From the NCBI RefSeq assembly GCF_900215505.1, contig NZ_LT907844.1, positions 1,584,501 to 1,648,500 on the forward strand: a stretch of 64,000 bases of DNA, written 5' to 3'. Below the pieces are notes generated by a model, which saw only the letters and a list, made by a program, of their open reading frames with translations, was not told where the DNA came from and searched no databases. This document shows positions 43,675-54,525 of the stretch, one piece after another (the stretch's first letter is position 1; the number at the start of each line of letters is the position of its first letter). The stretch is from Cohaesibacter sp. ES.047. Its GTDB lineage: Bacteria; Pseudomonadota; Alphaproteobacteria; Rhizobiales; Cohaesibacteraceae. The position numbers and the translations under genes were made by a program.

Positions 43675-45039
43675 ATGAAGCTTTCATCCAAACTAAAACG
43701 CACAACCAGCCTGGTCATGGGTGCGTCGGTCGCTCTGGGGCTGTTCGCGGTCTCGGCGTCTGCCGATGGTATCCGCTTCTGGACGACAGAAGAACAGACA
43801 CCCCGTCTCGCCAAACAGCAGGAAATGGCCGCTGCCTTCGAAAAGAAAACCGGTATTTCCGTTGAAGTTATTCCGGTGACGGAAAAAGATCTGGGCACCC
43901 GCGCCACGGCTGCTTTCGCCGCTGGCGATCTGCCTGATGTGATCTATCATCCGCTGCAGTATGCCCTGCCATGGGTTGAAGCCGGCATTCTGGATGCCGA
44001 TGCTGCGACCGAAGTGATTGAAGGGTTGGGCGCTGATACCTTCGCCTCGGGTGCTCTCAACATGGCTGCGGTTGAAGATGGCTATGCTTCCGTACCCGTT
44101 GATGGCTGGACGCAGATGATTGTCTACCGCAAGGATCTGTTCGACGCCGAGGGCCTTAAAGCGCCCTCCACCTATGCCGATGCCCTTGCTGCGGTCAAAG
44201 CTCTGCACAATCCGCCAGAAATGTACGGCTTTGTTGCCGCCACCAAGGTTGATGAGAACTTCATGAGCCAGGTGCTTGAGCATGTCTTCCTTGCCAACGG
44301 TGTGTCTCCGGTCAATGCCGATGGCTTCAAGGAACTCGATGCCAAGAAAACCAAGGAAGTGCTGGAATTCTACAAGGCCATCGTGAAAGCCTCTCCTCCG
44401 GGTGAACTCTATTGGAAACAGTCCCGCGAGCTCTATTTCGCTGGCAAGGCCGCGATGATCATCTGGTCTCCGTTCATTCTTGATGAGTTGGCTGGTCTGC
44501 GCGATTCCGCTCCGCCGACCATCAATGATGATCCGACCAGCCCGGAACTGGCCTCCAAGACCGGTATCGTGACCAACTTTGCGGGCCCGTCCAATCCTGA
44601 TGGGGCAGCATGGGGTGACCTGCGCTATTTCGGTATCAGCTCTGACGCCGACATCGAAGCGGCTGAGAAGTTCGTGGCCTACTCCATGAGTGACGGCTAC
44701 ACCAGCACCTTGGCCATTGCACCGGAAGGCAAATTCCCGGTTCGCCGCGGTGATGCGGACAATGCGACCAAATATATCGATGCATGGTCGAAATTGCCGG
44801 TCGGTGTGGATCGCAAGAAGCCTCTTGCGGAGCTGTATCCTGCCGAAATGGTCGACGAGATCGTTGCCGGTCTTGATGTGGCCCAGCGGTGGGGCGTCAA
44901 GGAAAGCCAGCTTGGCCTTGCTTCCAAGATGATCAACAGCCAGGTCTTTAACCAGGTTGTCCGCAAGTTCACCGATGATGTGATCACTGCGGATGAGGCG
45001 GTTGCCGAGCTCAACGCCGAGCTTGCCAAGATCAAGTAA
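43675..45039 (+). CDS. ABC sugar transporter substrate-binding protein (CUT1)
   Basis: 454 residues. A signal peptide (cleavage near SASADG) precedes a MalE-like fold: GIRFWTTEEQTPRLAKQQEMAAAFEK at the start and AALPDVIYH-like AAGDLPDVIYHPL in the first lobe, with many tryptophans (ALPWVEAG, DGWTQM, LYWKQS, IIWSPF) likely to stack on sugar rings. The ATG at 43675 follows GGGAGG. Two permeases, a GH63-type hydrolase and an ATPase follow, so the ligand is probably a glucosyl or mannosyl compatible solute. Confidence 0.9.
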   Translation: MKLSSKLKRTTSLVMGASVALGLFAVSASADGIRFWTTEEQTPRLAKQQEMAAAFEKKTGISVEVIPVTEKDLGTRATAAFAAGDLPDVIYHPLQYALPWVEAGILDADAATEVIEGLGADTFASGALNMAAVEDGYASVPVDGWTQMIVYRKDLFDAEGLKAPSTYADALAAVKALHNPPEMYGFVAATKVDENFMSQVLEHVFLANGVSPVNADGFKELDAKKTKEVLEFYKAIVKASPPGELYWKQSRELYFAGKAAMIIWSPFILDELAGLRDSAPPTINDDPTSPELASKTGIVTNFAGPSNPDGAAWGDLRYFGISSDADIEAAEKFVAYSMSDGYTSTLAIAPEGKFPVRRGDADNATKYIDAWSKLPVGVDRKKPLAELYPAEMVDEIVAGLDVAQRWGVKESQLGLASKMINSQVFNQVVRKFTDDVITADEAVAELNAELAKIK

Positions 45040-45124
45040 CCGCGACTGCGTTTATCTGAAATTTCAAACACTCAAGCCTGTATCGGGGGAATTGTCTCCC
45101 GGTACAGATCTGGAGCTTACTCTC

Positions 45125-46414
45125 ATGTCGATGTCCGAATCTCAATCCGGATCCGGGAATGGTGGGTTTCAAACGCCTCGTTTGAAACCGCCCGGACGGG
45201 GCCCTCTGGCCAAGCGCGAGGCGCGTCTCGCTTGGGGGTTGCTCATGCCAACGCTGATCAGTGTGGCGCTGGTGATTGTGCTGCCGCTGCTGGCGATTTT
45301 CTGGATCAGTGCCAAACCGATCAATCTGGGGGACCTGCGCCCCACCACGCCTGATGTCTATGAACGTCTGAAAGGCAAGCCGAAGGCCGTCGGCGATCAG
45401 TCGCTCGTGGAATATCGGTTGAAGAATTCCTCGCAGGAAAAGCCCATTGCCAACGTGACTATGCGCGATGTCTGGCCGCAAGGTCTGACCATTTTGACGC
45501 CGGATCCGCGCTGTACGCTCAACGGTCAGGACTTCTTCTGTGATCTGGGAGACTGGGAGCCGGGCTTCCGCGAGCGTCTTCAGATTGATGTCGTGGCCGA
45601 GCAGGTCTATTTTGACAGTGGTGTCGACTTGCGCGATACCGAACCGGTGATGACCGGGGATGCGACTTCGGATCTCTTCAGCTTCAGCTTTACCTGGGAC
45701 AATTTCAGAGCGGTGTTTAGTAGCTCGGAATTTCTCGACGTCCTTTGGGTGACCACCTTCTACACCATTGTCGGCACCGTCGGTGCCCTTTTGGTGGGCA
45801 TGATGGCGGCGCTCATTCTCAACCACAGTTTTGCCGGGCAGGGCATCCTGCGCGGGCTGTTCCTGTTCCCCTATGTCGCGCCGGTGATTGCGGTGGCCTT
45901 CACATGGGTGACGCTGCTTGATCCCTTCTCGGGGTCCTTCAATGCGCTGCTGGTCCAGATGGGCCTGATCGACGGTCCGATCAACTTCTTTGGTGAGCGG
46001 CCTCTGGCGCTCTTCTCGGTGACGGTTTTCGAGATCTGGCGCTATTTCCCGCTGTCATTCCTGTTCATTCTGGCGCGCATGCAGTCCATCGATACGGACA
46101 TGTATGAAGCCGCTGATATGGACGGGGCATCGCCGTTCCAGAAATTCTACTATCTGTCCCTGCCGCAGTTGATGGGCATCCTGTCGGTGCTGTTCCTTCT
46201 GCGCTTCATCTGGACGTTCAACAAGTTCGACGACATCTTCCTGCTCACGGGCGGGAATGCGGGGACGCGCACATTGACGGTGAGTGTCTATGAACAGGCC
46301 TTTGCCATTTCCAACATTGGGGCTGGTGCAGCGGTGGCTGTGGTGATCTTTGCCTGTCTGCTCGCCTTCTCCTTCTTCTTCTTCCGCTTCATGAGCAGGG
46401 AGGAAGGGCTATGA
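45125..46414 (+). CDS. ABC sugar permease, MalF-like, with DUF11-like periplasmic insert
   Basis: 429 residues. The first helix is at about 36-62; a periplasmic segment spans about 63-205; five further helices follow, with the EAA loop MYEAADMDGASPFQKFYYLSLP. Residues about 93-160 (VEYRLKNSSQEKPIANV, VWPQGLTIL, then a CysX8Cys pair C130/C139 and LGDWEPG) match the beta-sandwich DUF11 pattern. E. coli MalF carries an unrelated-looking P2 loop at the equivalent place, used to contact the binding protein. The ATG at 45125 is preferred. The next permease overlaps its stop. Confidence 0.85.
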   Translation: MSMSESQSGSGNGGFQTPRLKPPGRGPLAKREARLAWGLLMPTLISVALVIVLPLLAIFWISAKPINLGDLRPTTPDVYERLKGKPKAVGDQSLVEYRLKNSSQEKPIANVTMRDVWPQGLTILTPDPRCTLNGQDFFCDLGDWEPGFRERLQIDVVAEQVYFDSGVDLRDTEPVMTGDATSDLFSFSFTWDNFRAVFSSSEFLDVLWVTTFYTIVGTVGALLVGMMAALILNHSFAGQGILRGLFLFPYVAPVIAVAFTWVTLLDPFSGSFNALLVQMGLIDGPINFFGERPLALFSVTVFEIWRYFPLSFLFILARMQSIDTDMYEAADMDGASPFQKFYYLSLPQLMGILSVLFLLRFIWTFNKFDDIFLLTGGNAGTRTLTVSVYEQAFAISNIGAGAAVAVVIFACLLAFSFFFFRFMSREEGL

Positions 46415-47613
46415 TGAAACATGGAATGATCCTCACCCCGATCATCGGGGCTCTGTGGAGCCTGACGGTCATCGTCTGTCTGACGATCCTGATGGCCTTC
46501 TCTACCGGACTGCCGGTCCGGCCAATCTGGCTGGTTTCGATCCTTCAGGGGATTGCAATCGGCTATCTCGCGCTTTATCTGCCCAACCGCTGGGTGGGGC
46601 TTGTTGTAAGCCTCGTGCTTGTGCTCGCCATCAGTCTCACTGAGCCCTTCGGGGTTTCCCTTGGGCTGAAGCCGGTCGCGCAAGGCATCGGTGTGCTGGT
46701 TCTGGCCGCGGCGCTCTATCTTCCCTTGCGGGTGATGTTTGACAGTCTGCCCAAAGGCAAGCTCACGCGGCATCAGTTCGAAGAGGCCATCGTGCGGTTC
46801 CTGACCGGCTTTGGCTATGTCTTCTTCACCGCCATCGTCATCGTTCCCTTCTATGTGATGGTGATGACGTCCCTCAAGGGCCAGCAGGACTTGCTGCTCA
46901 ATCCGCTCGACTTCTCCGTCGACTGGCAGAAGGGCTGGGGGTTGCTGCGGTCCTATCAGGAGCTGTTCACCCAGTTCAATTTCGGCTCCTACCTGATGAC
47001 ATCGTTGCTCGTGGCCGTGATGACGGTCTTCGTCACGCTGCTCTTCAGTGTGCCGGGAGCCTATGCGGTGGCGCGTCTGCGCTTTCAGGGACAGGCGGTC
47101 ATGTCGCGATCGATCCTGCTCATCTACATGGTGCCGATGATTGTGCTGGCTTTGCCGATCTATGTGGCGTTCTCCATGTTTGGCTTGCGCAACTCCCTGT
47201 TCGGGCTGCTGCTGATCTATCCGGTGACCACCATTCCTGTGGCGCTTTACATGTTGCAGGGCTATTTCCGCGGCTTGCCGGCGGAAATAGAGGAAGCGGG
47301 CCTCATGGATGGGCTTTCACGTCTTGGCGTGATCTGGAAGATCACCCTGCCGCTATCCCTGCCAGCGCTGGCATCTGTGTCGCTCTATGTCTTCATGATC
47401 GCATGGAACGAGTTCCTGCTTGCCTTCATGCTGCTGGATGATCCCTCGAAATTCACTCTCACGCGCGGTGTGACGATGCTCAACTCCTCCGAAGTGCCCC
47501 GTCAGCATCTGATGGCTGGGGCCGTTATCGCCACGCTGCCTATCATGGCCCTGTTCCTGGGGCTCGAACGCTTTATGACAAAGGGCCTGACTGCGGGCTC
47601 TGTTAAAGGATAA
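46411..47613 (+). CDS. ABC sugar permease, MalG-like
   Basis: 400 residues. Four extra helices occupy about 8-115 before the usual six-helix core (about 130-395). The EAA loop is IEEAGLMDGLSRLGVIWKITLPLS. MalG-like proteins usually have about 280 residues, so the N-terminal extension is unusual. Start and upstream stop overlap by four bases. It forms the heterodimeric channel with the preceding permease. Confidence 0.9.
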   Translation: MMKHGMILTPIIGALWSLTVIVCLTILMAFSTGLPVRPIWLVSILQGIAIGYLALYLPNRWVGLVVSLVLVLAISLTEPFGVSLGLKPVAQGIGVLVLAAALYLPLRVMFDSLPKGKLTRHQFEEAIVRFLTGFGYVFFTAIVIVPFYVMVMTSLKGQQDLLLNPLDFSVDWQKGWGLLRSYQELFTQFNFGSYLMTSLLVAVMTVFVTLLFSVPGAYAVARLRFQGQAVMSRSILLIYMVPMIVLALPIYVAFSMFGLRNSLFGLLLIYPVTTIPVALYMLQGYFRGLPAEIEEAGLMDGLSRLGVIWKITLPLSLPALASVSLYVFMIAWNEFLLAFMLLDDPSKFTLTRGVTMLNSSEVPRQHLMAGAVIATLPIMALFLGLERFMTKGLTAGSVKG

Positions 47614-47617
47614 GACA

Positions 47618-48880
47618 ATGACTTTGCCTCTCAACGATCAGGCAATCGCCATTCTCAAAGGCAATGACCGCGGAAGCTACACGGTGCCGACCAAAGGGCT
47701 CTATCCCTACCAGTGGAACTGGGACAGCGCCTTTGCCGCGCTCGGATTTGCCGAGATCGATCTCAATCGTGCCTGGGTCGAACTCGAGACCCTGTTCTCC
47801 GGCCAATGGGCCAATGGCATGGTGCCGCACATCATTTTCCACGAGGTGGATGATGGCTATTTCCCCGGCCCCGGTGTCTGGGGAACGGAGGGCGTCTCGG
47901 GCAATGATCTGCCCTCTTCGGGGATCAGTCAGCCGCCGTTGGTCGCGACCTTTGCGCGCAAGATCTTCGAGAAAGATCCTGCAGAAGGCATCAAGCGCGT
48001 CGGCCCCCTCTATGACAAGATTGTCGCCTGGCACAAGTGGTTCATGGAGTGTCGCGGAGAAAGCGGTGCGATTTGCGTCACACATCCTTGGGAATCCGGC
48101 CGCGACAATGCCGCCGACTGGGACGAGGCGATGGCCAATGTGGATGTCTCCGGTGTCGGTGAGTATCAACGACGCGACACCTCGCACGTCAATCCAGAGA
48201 TGCGTCCCACCAAGCGCGACTATGATGTCTATCTCGCGATCCTCTATTACGCGCGGGCGCACAAGTGGGACGAGAAAGCCATACTCGAAGGCGGGCCTTT
48301 CCGGGTGGCTGATCCGACCCTGTCGTTCATCCTGTTGCGGGCCCATCGGGATCTGGTCTGGCTGGGTGACCAGCTGGGCAAGGATACCAGTGTTATCAAG
48401 GGCTGGATTGCGTCGCTGGAGAGGGGCATCGAAACCCTGTGGAACCCGGCGATTGAAAGCTATGATGCCAAGGATCTGAATACCGGGAAATTTTCGGGCA
48501 ATGTAACCTCGGCAGCTTTCCTGTGCTGGTATGCGGGTCTTACGGATGATCGTGTTCTGTCACATCTGAAACGCCTTCTTGATGCCGCACCGCATGGGGT
48601 CACCAGTCTTGATCCGGAAAACCCGGATTACAATCCCAAGCGCTATTGGCGCGGGCCTGTCTGGGTGGTGGTCAACACACTGATCGGAATGGGGCTTGAC
48701 GAAGCCGGACACAAGGCATTTGCCGAGCGCTTGCACAGTGACAGCGCGCGCCTGATCGAGCAGGGCGGGTTTGCCGAGTATTTCAATCCCGAGGACGGAA
48801 CGCCAGCCGGTGGTGGCACTTTCACCTGGACTGCTGCCTGCTGGCTTGCGTGGGTTTCAAAAGAATTGGGGGAGGGCTGA
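47618..48880 (+). CDS. GH63-type glycoside hydrolase, glycosylglycerate-hydrolase-like
   Basis: 420 residues without a signal peptide, so cytoplasmic. The (alpha/alpha)6-barrel landmarks of the bacterial GH63 group are present: [14 protein letters not shown] (about 31-44), [17 protein letters not shown] (about 157-165) and a late [11 protein letters not shown]. Bacterial members of this size hydrolyse mannosylglycerate or glucosylglycerate. Lying between permease and ATPase genes, it should process the imported glycoside. Trehalase-like or other alpha-glycosidase activity is the alternative. Confidence 0.75.
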   Translation: MTLPLNDQAIAILKGNDRGSYTVPTKGLYPYQWNWDSAFAALGFAEIDLNRAWVELETLFSGQWANGMVPHIIFHEVDDGYFPGPGVWGTEGVSGNDLPSSGISQPPLVATFARKIFEKDPAEGIKRVGPLYDKIVAWHKWFMECRGESGAICVTHPWESGRDNAADWDEAMANVDVSGVGEYQRRDTSHVNPEMRPTKRDYDVYLAILYYARAHKWDEKAILEGGPFRVADPTLSFILLRAHRDLVWLGDQLGKDTSVIKGWIASLERGIETLWNPAIESYDAKDLNTGKFSGNVTSAAFLCWYAGLTDDRVLSHLKRLLDAAPHGVTSLDPENPDYNPKRYWRGPVWVVVNTLIGMGLDEAGHKAFAERLHSDSARLIEQGGFAEYFNPEDGTPAGGGTFTWTAACWLAWVSKELGEG

Positions 48881-48882
48881 TC

Positions 48883-49938
48883 ATGTCATCCATTGAGCTA
48901 AAGGGTGTCGAGAAATGGTTCGGAGATGTTCAAGTCATCAAGGGCGTTGATCTCAGTATCGATGAAGGCGAATTCATCATCTTTGTCGGCCCGTCCGGCT
49001 GTGGCAAGTCAACCCTGTTGCGGACGATTGCCGGGCTTGAAGAATGCTCGCGCGGCGAAATTCTCGTCGGTGGGCGGGCCGTGACAGCCGAGCCTCCGGC
49101 TCAGCGCGGTCTTGCCATGGTGTTCCAATCCTACGCGCTCTATCCGCATATGAATGTGCGGGACAATATGGGCTTCGGGCTGAAAACCGCAGGAAAGCCA
49201 AAGGCGGAAATCGAGCAGAAGGTGAATGAGGCCGCTGCGGCCCTCAAGCTGGAAAGCTATCTCGACCGGCGGCCAAAAGAGCTGTCGGGTGGTCAGCGCC
49301 AGAGGGTGGCCATTGGGCGGTCCATCGTGCGTAATCCCACCGCGTTTCTGTTTGACGAGCCTTTGTCCAACCTTGATGCGGCCTTGCGTGTCGAGATGCG
49401 TTACGAGATTGCCAAGCTGCATCGCGAACTTGCTACCACCATGATTTATGTGACCCATGATCAGGTGGAGGCCATGACGCTTGCGGACCGGATTGTGGTG
49501 CTGCGTGATGGCATCATCGAGCAGATCGGCTCACCGCGCCAGCTGTATGAGCGGCCAGACAATCTGTTTGTTGCGCAGTTTATCGGGTCGCCGAAGATGA
49601 ACATCGTGCCCTGCCGGACCGAGGGGGAAAGTTATGTGCTCGAAGGTGGCCGGGGTGGAGCGTTGACCCAGAAGGGCGAGGCGGCCCATGTCGGGGTTCG
49701 GCCTGAGAATATCGAGATTGGCGCTGAAGGCGAGGGGCAGTGCGACGGGCTTGTCGATATTGTCGAGTATCTGGGGGCCGATACGCATCTGCTTGTCGAT
49801 TGTGCAGGCCTTGGCCAGATCGGTGTGCGCCTTGGTGGCGATGTCGAGATCAAGCCAGGTGACCGGGTTGGTCTGATCTTTGATGGCTCGCGCCTGCATT
49901 TCTTTGACAAGGATGGGCAAGCGCTGCCACGGGATTAA
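48883..49938 (+). CDS. ABC sugar transporter ATPase (UgpC/MsmK type)
   Basis: 351 residues. Walker [11 protein letters not shown]-loop [11 protein letters not shown], signature [10 protein letters not shown], Walker [14 protein letters not shown] and the switch in YVTHDQVEA are all present. A C-terminal TOBE/OB domain (about 240-345) is typical of CUT1 ATPases. The ATG at 48883 lies just after the hydrolase stop. A strong terminator follows 64 bases downstream. Confidence 0.93.
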   Translation: MSSIELKGVEKWFGDVQVIKGVDLSIDEGEFIIFVGPSGCGKSTLLRTIAGLEECSRGEILVGGRAVTAEPPAQRGLAMVFQSYALYPHMNVRDNMGFGLKTAGKPKAEIEQKVNEAAAALKLESYLDRRPKELSGGQRQRVAIGRSIVRNPTAFLFDEPLSNLDAALRVEMRYEIAKLHRELATTMIYVTHDQVEAMTLADRIVVLRDGIIEQIGSPRQLYERPDNLFVAQFIGSPKMNIVPCRTEGESYVLEGGRGGALTQKGEAAHVGVRPENIEIGAEGEGQCDGLVDIVEYLGADTHLLVDCAGLGQIGVRLGGDVEIKPGDRVGLIFDGSRLHFFDKDGQALPRD

Positions 49939-50001
49939 CGCTTCGAGGGTGTGCCCTTGAATGCGCCCGGGCAGTCGGGTGATATCTTGTCAAATGAAGA
50001 A

Positions 50002-50030
50002 GGGGAGCGGCAATGCCGCTCCCCTGTTTT
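50002..50030 (+). terminator. Terminator of the LacI-regulated ABC operon
   Basis: GGGGAGCGGCA (50002-50012) and TGCCGCTCCCC (50014-50024) are nearly contiguous and followed by a T tract. It also separates this operon from convergent xylA. Confidence 0.9.
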
Positions 50031-50054
50031 TGTTCAAAGACCTTAGGGGTCTGA

Positions 50055-51359
50055 TCAAACGAAACGGTTGATCCAGTTTTCCAGTTTTTCCTGCTGGCCA
50101 GAGCGTGGCTCTGGATTGATGTTGTCCTTGAGGACGCGCTCGGAGATGCTTTCAAGGGTGCCTTTTGCGAGCATGTCCTTGTTGACGTCATTGTTCCAGT
50201 CGCCGTAGCGGTTTTTGAGGAAGTCTTCGAGGCCACCATCTTCAAGCATCGCTGCTGCTGCCTTGAAGCCGCGCGCACAGACGTCCATGCCGCCAATGTG
50301 ACCAGCAACCAGATCGTCCGCGTCGATGGACTGACGGCGCAGTTTGGAATCGAAGTTGGTTCCGCCGGTTTTAAAGCCGCCGTCTTTGAGGATGTGGTAG
50401 TAGGCAAGTGCCACTTCCGGGGTGTTGTTCGGGAACTGGTCGGTATCCCAGCCGGACTGATAGTCGTTGCGGTTCATGTCGATGGAGCCGAGCATGCCGT
50501 CTGCGATTGCAACAGCGATTTCGTGCTCGAAGCTGTGACCGGCAAGGATCGCGTGACCCTGTTCAAGGTTCAGCTTGACTTCGTTTTCGAGGCCATATTT
50601 GCGCAGGAACCCAATGCAGGTTGCCGCATCATAATCATACTGATGCTTGCTTGGTTCCTGAGGTTTTGGCTCGACAAGAATGGTGCCTTTGAAGCCGATC
50701 TTGTGTTTGTAATCGACAACCATCGACAGGAAGCGGCCCATGTGATCGAGCTCGGTGCCGACCTCGGTGTTCAGCAGGGTTTCGTAACCTTCGCGACCAC
50801 CCCAGAGCACATAGTTTTCACCGCCCAGACGATGGGTGGCATCCATGCAGCTTTTCACGGTTGCTGCGCTGTAGGCGAATACATCGGGATCCGGGTTGGT
50901 CGATGCGCCGGACATGAAGCGGCGATGGGTGAACATGTTTGCCGTACCCCAAAGCAGCTTGGTGCTGGAGGTGGCCATTTTTTCTTCGAAATAGTCAACG
51001 ATGGCGTTGAGGTTCGAGAGGTTCTCGGCGAAGTCTTTGCCTTCCGGGCGAACGTCAACATCGTGGAAGCAGAAGAAGGGCGCGTCGAGCAGATCGAACA
51101 ACTCAAAAGCAACGTCCGCTTTCAGCTTGGCATGATCGAGAGTGTCACCATACCAGGGGCGATCGAAAGTGCGGCCGCCGAACGGGTCGCCGCCTTCCCA
51201 TGCGAAGCTGTGCCAGTAGGCGACAGCAAAGCGCAGATGCTCCTTGAGGGTTTTGCCCATGACGACTTCGTCAGGGTTGTAGTGATGGAAGGCAAGCGGA
51301 TTGTCGCTGTCGGGGCCTTCATATTTGATTTTGGAGAGGGAACCGAAGAAGTCAGTCAT
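50055..51359 (-). CDS. xylA: Xylose isomerase
   Basis: 434 residues. The enzyme converts D-xylose to D-xylulose in a metal-dependent TIM barrel. Family blocks are [33 protein letters not shown] and [18 protein letters not shown], with metal ligands among these glutamates and histidines. ATG 51359 is chosen; a TTG two codons earlier is also open. AAGGA lies upstream. It follows xylB after two bases and is transcribed with it. Confidence 0.95.
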   Translation of the reverse strand: MTDFFGSLSKIKYEGPDSDNPLAFHHYNPDEVVMGKTLKEHLRFAVAYWHSFAWEGGDPFGGRTFDRPWYGDTLDHAKLKADVAFELFDLLDAPFFCFHDVDVRPEGKDFAENLSNLNAIVDYFEEKMATSSTKLLWGTANMFTHRRFMSGASTNPDPDVFAYSAATVKSCMDATHRLGGENYVLWGGREGYETLLNTEVGTELDHMGRFLSMVVDYKHKIGFKGTILVEPKPQEPSKHQYDYDAATCIGFLRKYGLENEVKLNLEQGHAILAGHSFEHEIAVAIADGMLGSIDMNRNDYQSGWDTDQFPNNTPEVALAYYHILKDGGFKTGGTNFDSKLRRQSIDADDLVAGHIGGMDVCARGFKAAAAMLEDGGLEDFLKNRYGDWNNDVNKDMLAKGTLESISERVLKDNINPEPRSGQQEKLENWINRFV

Positions 51360-51361
51360 AG

Positions 51362-52810
51362 TCAAAGATCCTTCAAAGGTGAATAGGCTGCTACATAGCG
51401 TTCATAGGACGCTTCAAATGCAGGTTGCAGTTCGGTGTTGGGATAGAAACTTTTTTCGATGGCGGGCATGGTGCAGACCTCTGCCGGATCGCAATTGCGC
51501 TCTGCTACGAGACCCATGCGGGCAGCCCCGAAGGCTCCGCCGAAGTCGCCCGCAGCGGGGAGGTCAATCTGTTTGCCCAGAATGGTTGCGAGCAGTTCTA
51601 GCCAATAGTCTGACGACGAACCACCACCAACCGCGATCAGGCGATCAAGATGTGTTCCTGCGGCTTCAAGCGCCCGGATGCCATCCTTGAAGGCGTATGA
51701 GACGCCCTCGATCACGGTCCGGGTGAGGCTTTCGCGGTCGTCCTCATGAGCAAGGCCAAGGAAGCCGCCGCGGATGGCTGCATCATTGTGCGGAGTCCGC
51801 TCACCGCCGAGATAGGGCAGGAACAGGGTCGAGCCCGGTCCTTTCAGCTCAGTACCAAGGGCCTTGGTCAGTTCGGCGGGTTTAGAGCCAACTAGCTTCG
51901 CATACCAGTTGAGGGCATCGGTGGCCGCAAGAATAACTGCCATATGGCACCAATGGTTGGCCGTGGAATGGCAGAAGGTGTGAACCGCGCTTTGTGGCAA
52001 GGGTCGGTAGCTGTTGATGGCAGCGTAGATAACGCCACTTGTGCCTAGCGAGATGAAAGCATCGCCTTCGCCCACAATGCCTGTCGCGATGGCCGAGGCT
52101 GCGTTGTCGCCTGCGCCACCTGCCACAATCACATCGGGAGAGAAGCCCCAACGATCGGCAAGAGCCTGCCGGATGGTGCCGGTGCTGTCGGTGCTTTCTG
52201 CCAGTTCGGGCATGTGCGACAGGTCAAGACCGGTTGCGCTCAGAAGGGTCGAAGACCATTCGCGCTTGCCGACATCAAGCCAGGCCGTGCCGGCGGAATC
52301 GGAATAGTCGGAGACATAGTTGCCGGTCAGCCAGAGGCGCAGATAATCCTTGGGCAGGAGCACCTTCTTGATCTTTTCGAACATGGCCGGATCGTTTTTC
52401 TTTACCCACGCAAGTTTGGGGGCCGTGAAGCCGGGAAAGACGATATTGCCGGTCAGCTCGCGAAAGGCGGGCATGGCATCAAGGGTGGCTGCCTCGACAT
52501 GGCTGCGGGTGTCGTTCCACAGGATGCAAGGGGCAACCGGCTTGTCCTCGTGGTCAAGCATCGTGGCGCCGTGCATATGGCCGGACAGCCCGATGGCCTT
52601 GACCTCTCTGAGTTCTTTGGGGTAGCGCGCTGCCAGATCATCAAACGCATTGGCGGTTGCCGTAATCCAACTCGCCGGGTCCTGTTCACTCCAGCCTGTG
52701 TGGGGACGCTCAACAGTCAAAGGCTGATGCGCGGTGGCCACAATCTGCTGGTCTTCGGACATGACCAGCACCTTGATCCCGGATGTTCCCAGGTCAATTC
52801 CTAGATACAT
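51362..52810 (-). CDS. xylB: Xylulokinase
   Basis: 482 residues of the FGGY kinase family. The N-terminal phosphate loop is [16 protein letters not shown] and the second ATPase-fold half carries [14 protein letters not shown]. It phosphorylates D-xylulose to feed the pentose phosphate pathway. ATG 52810 has GGAGGAAATA upstream; a longer frame is rejected. It is the first gene of xylBA, convergent to the ABC operon and downstream of the ROK regulator on the same strand. Confidence 0.93.
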   Translation of the reverse strand: MYLGIDLGTSGIKVLVMSEDQQIVATAHQPLTVERPHTGWSEQDPASWITATANAFDDLAARYPKELREVKAIGLSGHMHGATMLDHEDKPVAPCILWNDTRSHVEAATLDAMPAFRELTGNIVFPGFTAPKLAWVKKNDPAMFEKIKKVLLPKDYLRLWLTGNYVSDYSDSAGTAWLDVGKREWSSTLLSATGLDLSHMPELAESTDSTGTIRQALADRWGFSPDVIVAGGAGDNAASAIATGIVGEGDAFISLGTSGVIYAAINSYRPLPQSAVHTFCHSTANHWCHMAVILAATDALNWYAKLVGSKPAELTKALGTELKGPGSTLFLPYLGGERTPHNDAAIRGGFLGLAHEDDRESLTRTVIEGVSYAFKDGIRALEAAGTHLDRLIAVGGGSSSDYWLELLATILGKQIDLPAAGDFGGAFGAARMGLVAERNCDPAEVCTMPAIEKSFYPNTELQPAFEASYERYVAAYSPLKDL

Positions 52811-52916
52811 TATTTCCTCCTCACCGGACTGCTCTGTTGCCGTCTTGGTGGTTAGCGTTGCGTGCAACGAGCTTAAAAAGGGTTCTCCCCCCGGATGAGA
52901 GATATATTATTTTACG

Positions 52917-52929
52917 ATCTAAATTAAAT
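52917..52929. promoter_or_regulatory. Candidate XylR site before xylB
   Basis: ATCTAAATTAAAT lies about 107 bases before the xylB start. The core ATCTAAATT recurs at 54428-54436 before xylF, so both promoters may share the ROK regulator. Confidence 0.4.
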
Positions 52930-53046
52930 CAAGAGGCGACGGTAACTCTTCCACTGATCTGCTCCCTTTTTGACCGGTATACGCTGAAAAAGTGGTCAAA
53001 CTGCACAAATGGTCCCGTCTGGTATGGAAAAGATCGGGTGCAGAAA

Positions 53047-54297
53047 TCAGGCACTCTGGTCGTTCGAGCCGAGTTTATCGATCGAAAGACGAACTGATTC
53101 CTCAAGGGCGTGGGCAGCAGCGCCCTTGGCCCACATCAGGTCACCCCATTTGTGAATGCGCATGACAGGGGCGTGGTGACCGCGCTGGATGGTGGAGGCT
53201 CGCACGGCGTCGAAGACGGATTGTGCATAAAGATAGTCGAAGCGCATTTGTTCGCCGGAAAGAATGATCAGGGACGGGTCGAACAGGTTGACGAGATTGG
53301 CCAGCCCCATGGCGAACATGCGGCTGGCACGATCAAAGATCGAGCGGGCTGTCTGGTCGCCGGACTTGGCGCGATTGAACAGATCGATCAGTCGCTTTTC
53401 ATCATCGGCATTGGTGGTCCAGTTGGAGAAGAGTTCAGCCTCGCGCAACAGGGCATAGTCGGAGATGTAGGCTTCGAGGCAGCCTCGCTGCCCGCACCGA
53501 CACAGTGCCCCTTCGAGCTGCACTTTGGTGTGGCCAAATTCCGCGCCCGAGCCTTGTGTGCCGCGGTAGAGTTTGCCGTCGATGACGATGCCAAGGCCGA
53601 CGCCCTGCTCGATGGTCACAACGAGAAAATCCGGTGCATCGCGGCCATAGCCGAACCAGAGCTCGGCGATGGCGACGGCGTTGGCGTCGTTCTCGACAAA
53701 GGTCGGCACAGGCAAAGTGTCCTTGAGGATTTCGGGAAGGTTAAACTCCGTTTCCTCAAACAGCGGGCACCAGTCGATATAACCGCTTTCTGCATAAACC
53801 GTACCGGGGATGCCGATGCCGACAGATGAAAGATCCTCGATTTTCATGCCCGCCGACTGGGCAACCTCTTCGACGGTCTTAAGGATCAGGTCTTGCGCTT
53901 CGGTTCTGGTGAGGCGGGGTTTGGGCATCGGCAATTGGGCTTTGCCCAGTTGATTGCCTTCAAGGTCAAGAATGACCGCTGTGACATAGCGGTTGGTGAT
54001 CTTCATCCCGACCACTCGATGCGAATCGCCGCGCAGTTTCAGATCCACCCGGGGACGTCCCCGGCGGCTCTGGCCAGGCTCTACCACCCGATCCACTTCC
54101 TCGATAAGGCCAGCTGCGATCAGCTCGGCGGTGATCGTGGTGATGGTGGCGGGGCTCATGCCTGTTTCGTTGGCAATGTCGATGCGCGCCGATTGATGAT
54201 TGTTGCGAATGTGGGCGAAGACCAGATGCCGCCCCTGATTCCTCTGTTCTGGGATTTGTGGCGTTTTCTTTGTCTGGGTGCGCATCTTCTTGGTCAT
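53047..54297 (-). CDS. ROK-family transcriptional regulator, probable XylR
   Basis: 416 residues. An N-terminal winged helix (about 18-80: HIRNNHQSARIDIANETGMSPATITTI) precedes a ROK sugar-kinase fold. The ROK zinc site is visible as CRCGQRGCLEAYIS, and EFGHTKVQ precedes it. Lying between xylBA and xylFHG, it is very likely the xylose-responsive repressor. ATG 54297 was chosen; a longer frame from 54381 has no better ribosome-binding site. No strong Shine-Dalgarno is seen for either. Confidence 0.87.
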   Translation of the reverse strand: MTKKMRTQTKKTPQIPEQRNQGRHLVFAHIRNNHQSARIDIANETGMSPATITTITAELIAAGLIEEVDRVVEPGQSRRGRPRVDLKLRGDSHRVVGMKITNRYVTAVILDLEGNQLGKAQLPMPKPRLTRTEAQDLILKTVEEVAQSAGMKIEDLSSVGIGIPGTVYAESGYIDWCPLFEETEFNLPEILKDTLPVPTFVENDANAVAIAELWFGYGRDAPDFLVVTIEQGVGLGIVIDGKLYRGTQGSGAEFGHTKVQLEGALCRCGQRGCLEAYISDYALLREAELFSNWTTNADDEKRLIDLFNRAKSGDQTARSIFDRASRMFAMGLANLVNLFDPSLIILSGEQMRFDYLYAQSVFDAVRASTIQRGHHAPVMRIHKWGDLMWAKGAAAHALEESVRLSIDKLGSNDQSA

Positions 54298-54427
54298 GGA
54301 GTCGGGACTTCTTTTTTGGTCTTTGTTGCTATCTGTCGAGCATTTGCCTGAACGCTGGTTGGACTCAGGATAGCGCCGCAAGCGCCAAAATGCTTGTAAA
54401 TTTTTAGGGGTCGACGAAAGGCTGATA

Positions 54428-54436
54428 ATCTAAATT
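54428..54436. promoter_or_regulatory. Candidate XylR site before xylF
   Basis: ATCTAAATT, followed by an AATAAATTAAAT stretch, lies about 90 bases before the xylF start and matches the element before xylB. Confidence 0.4.
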
Positions 54437-54525
54437 CGACGAATAAATTAAATAGTGTTATGGGTAGTACGTAGGTAGCCGGTTTTCTCGCTTGGCGGGC
54501 TGCCATATTCTTGGGAGGAATAGAA

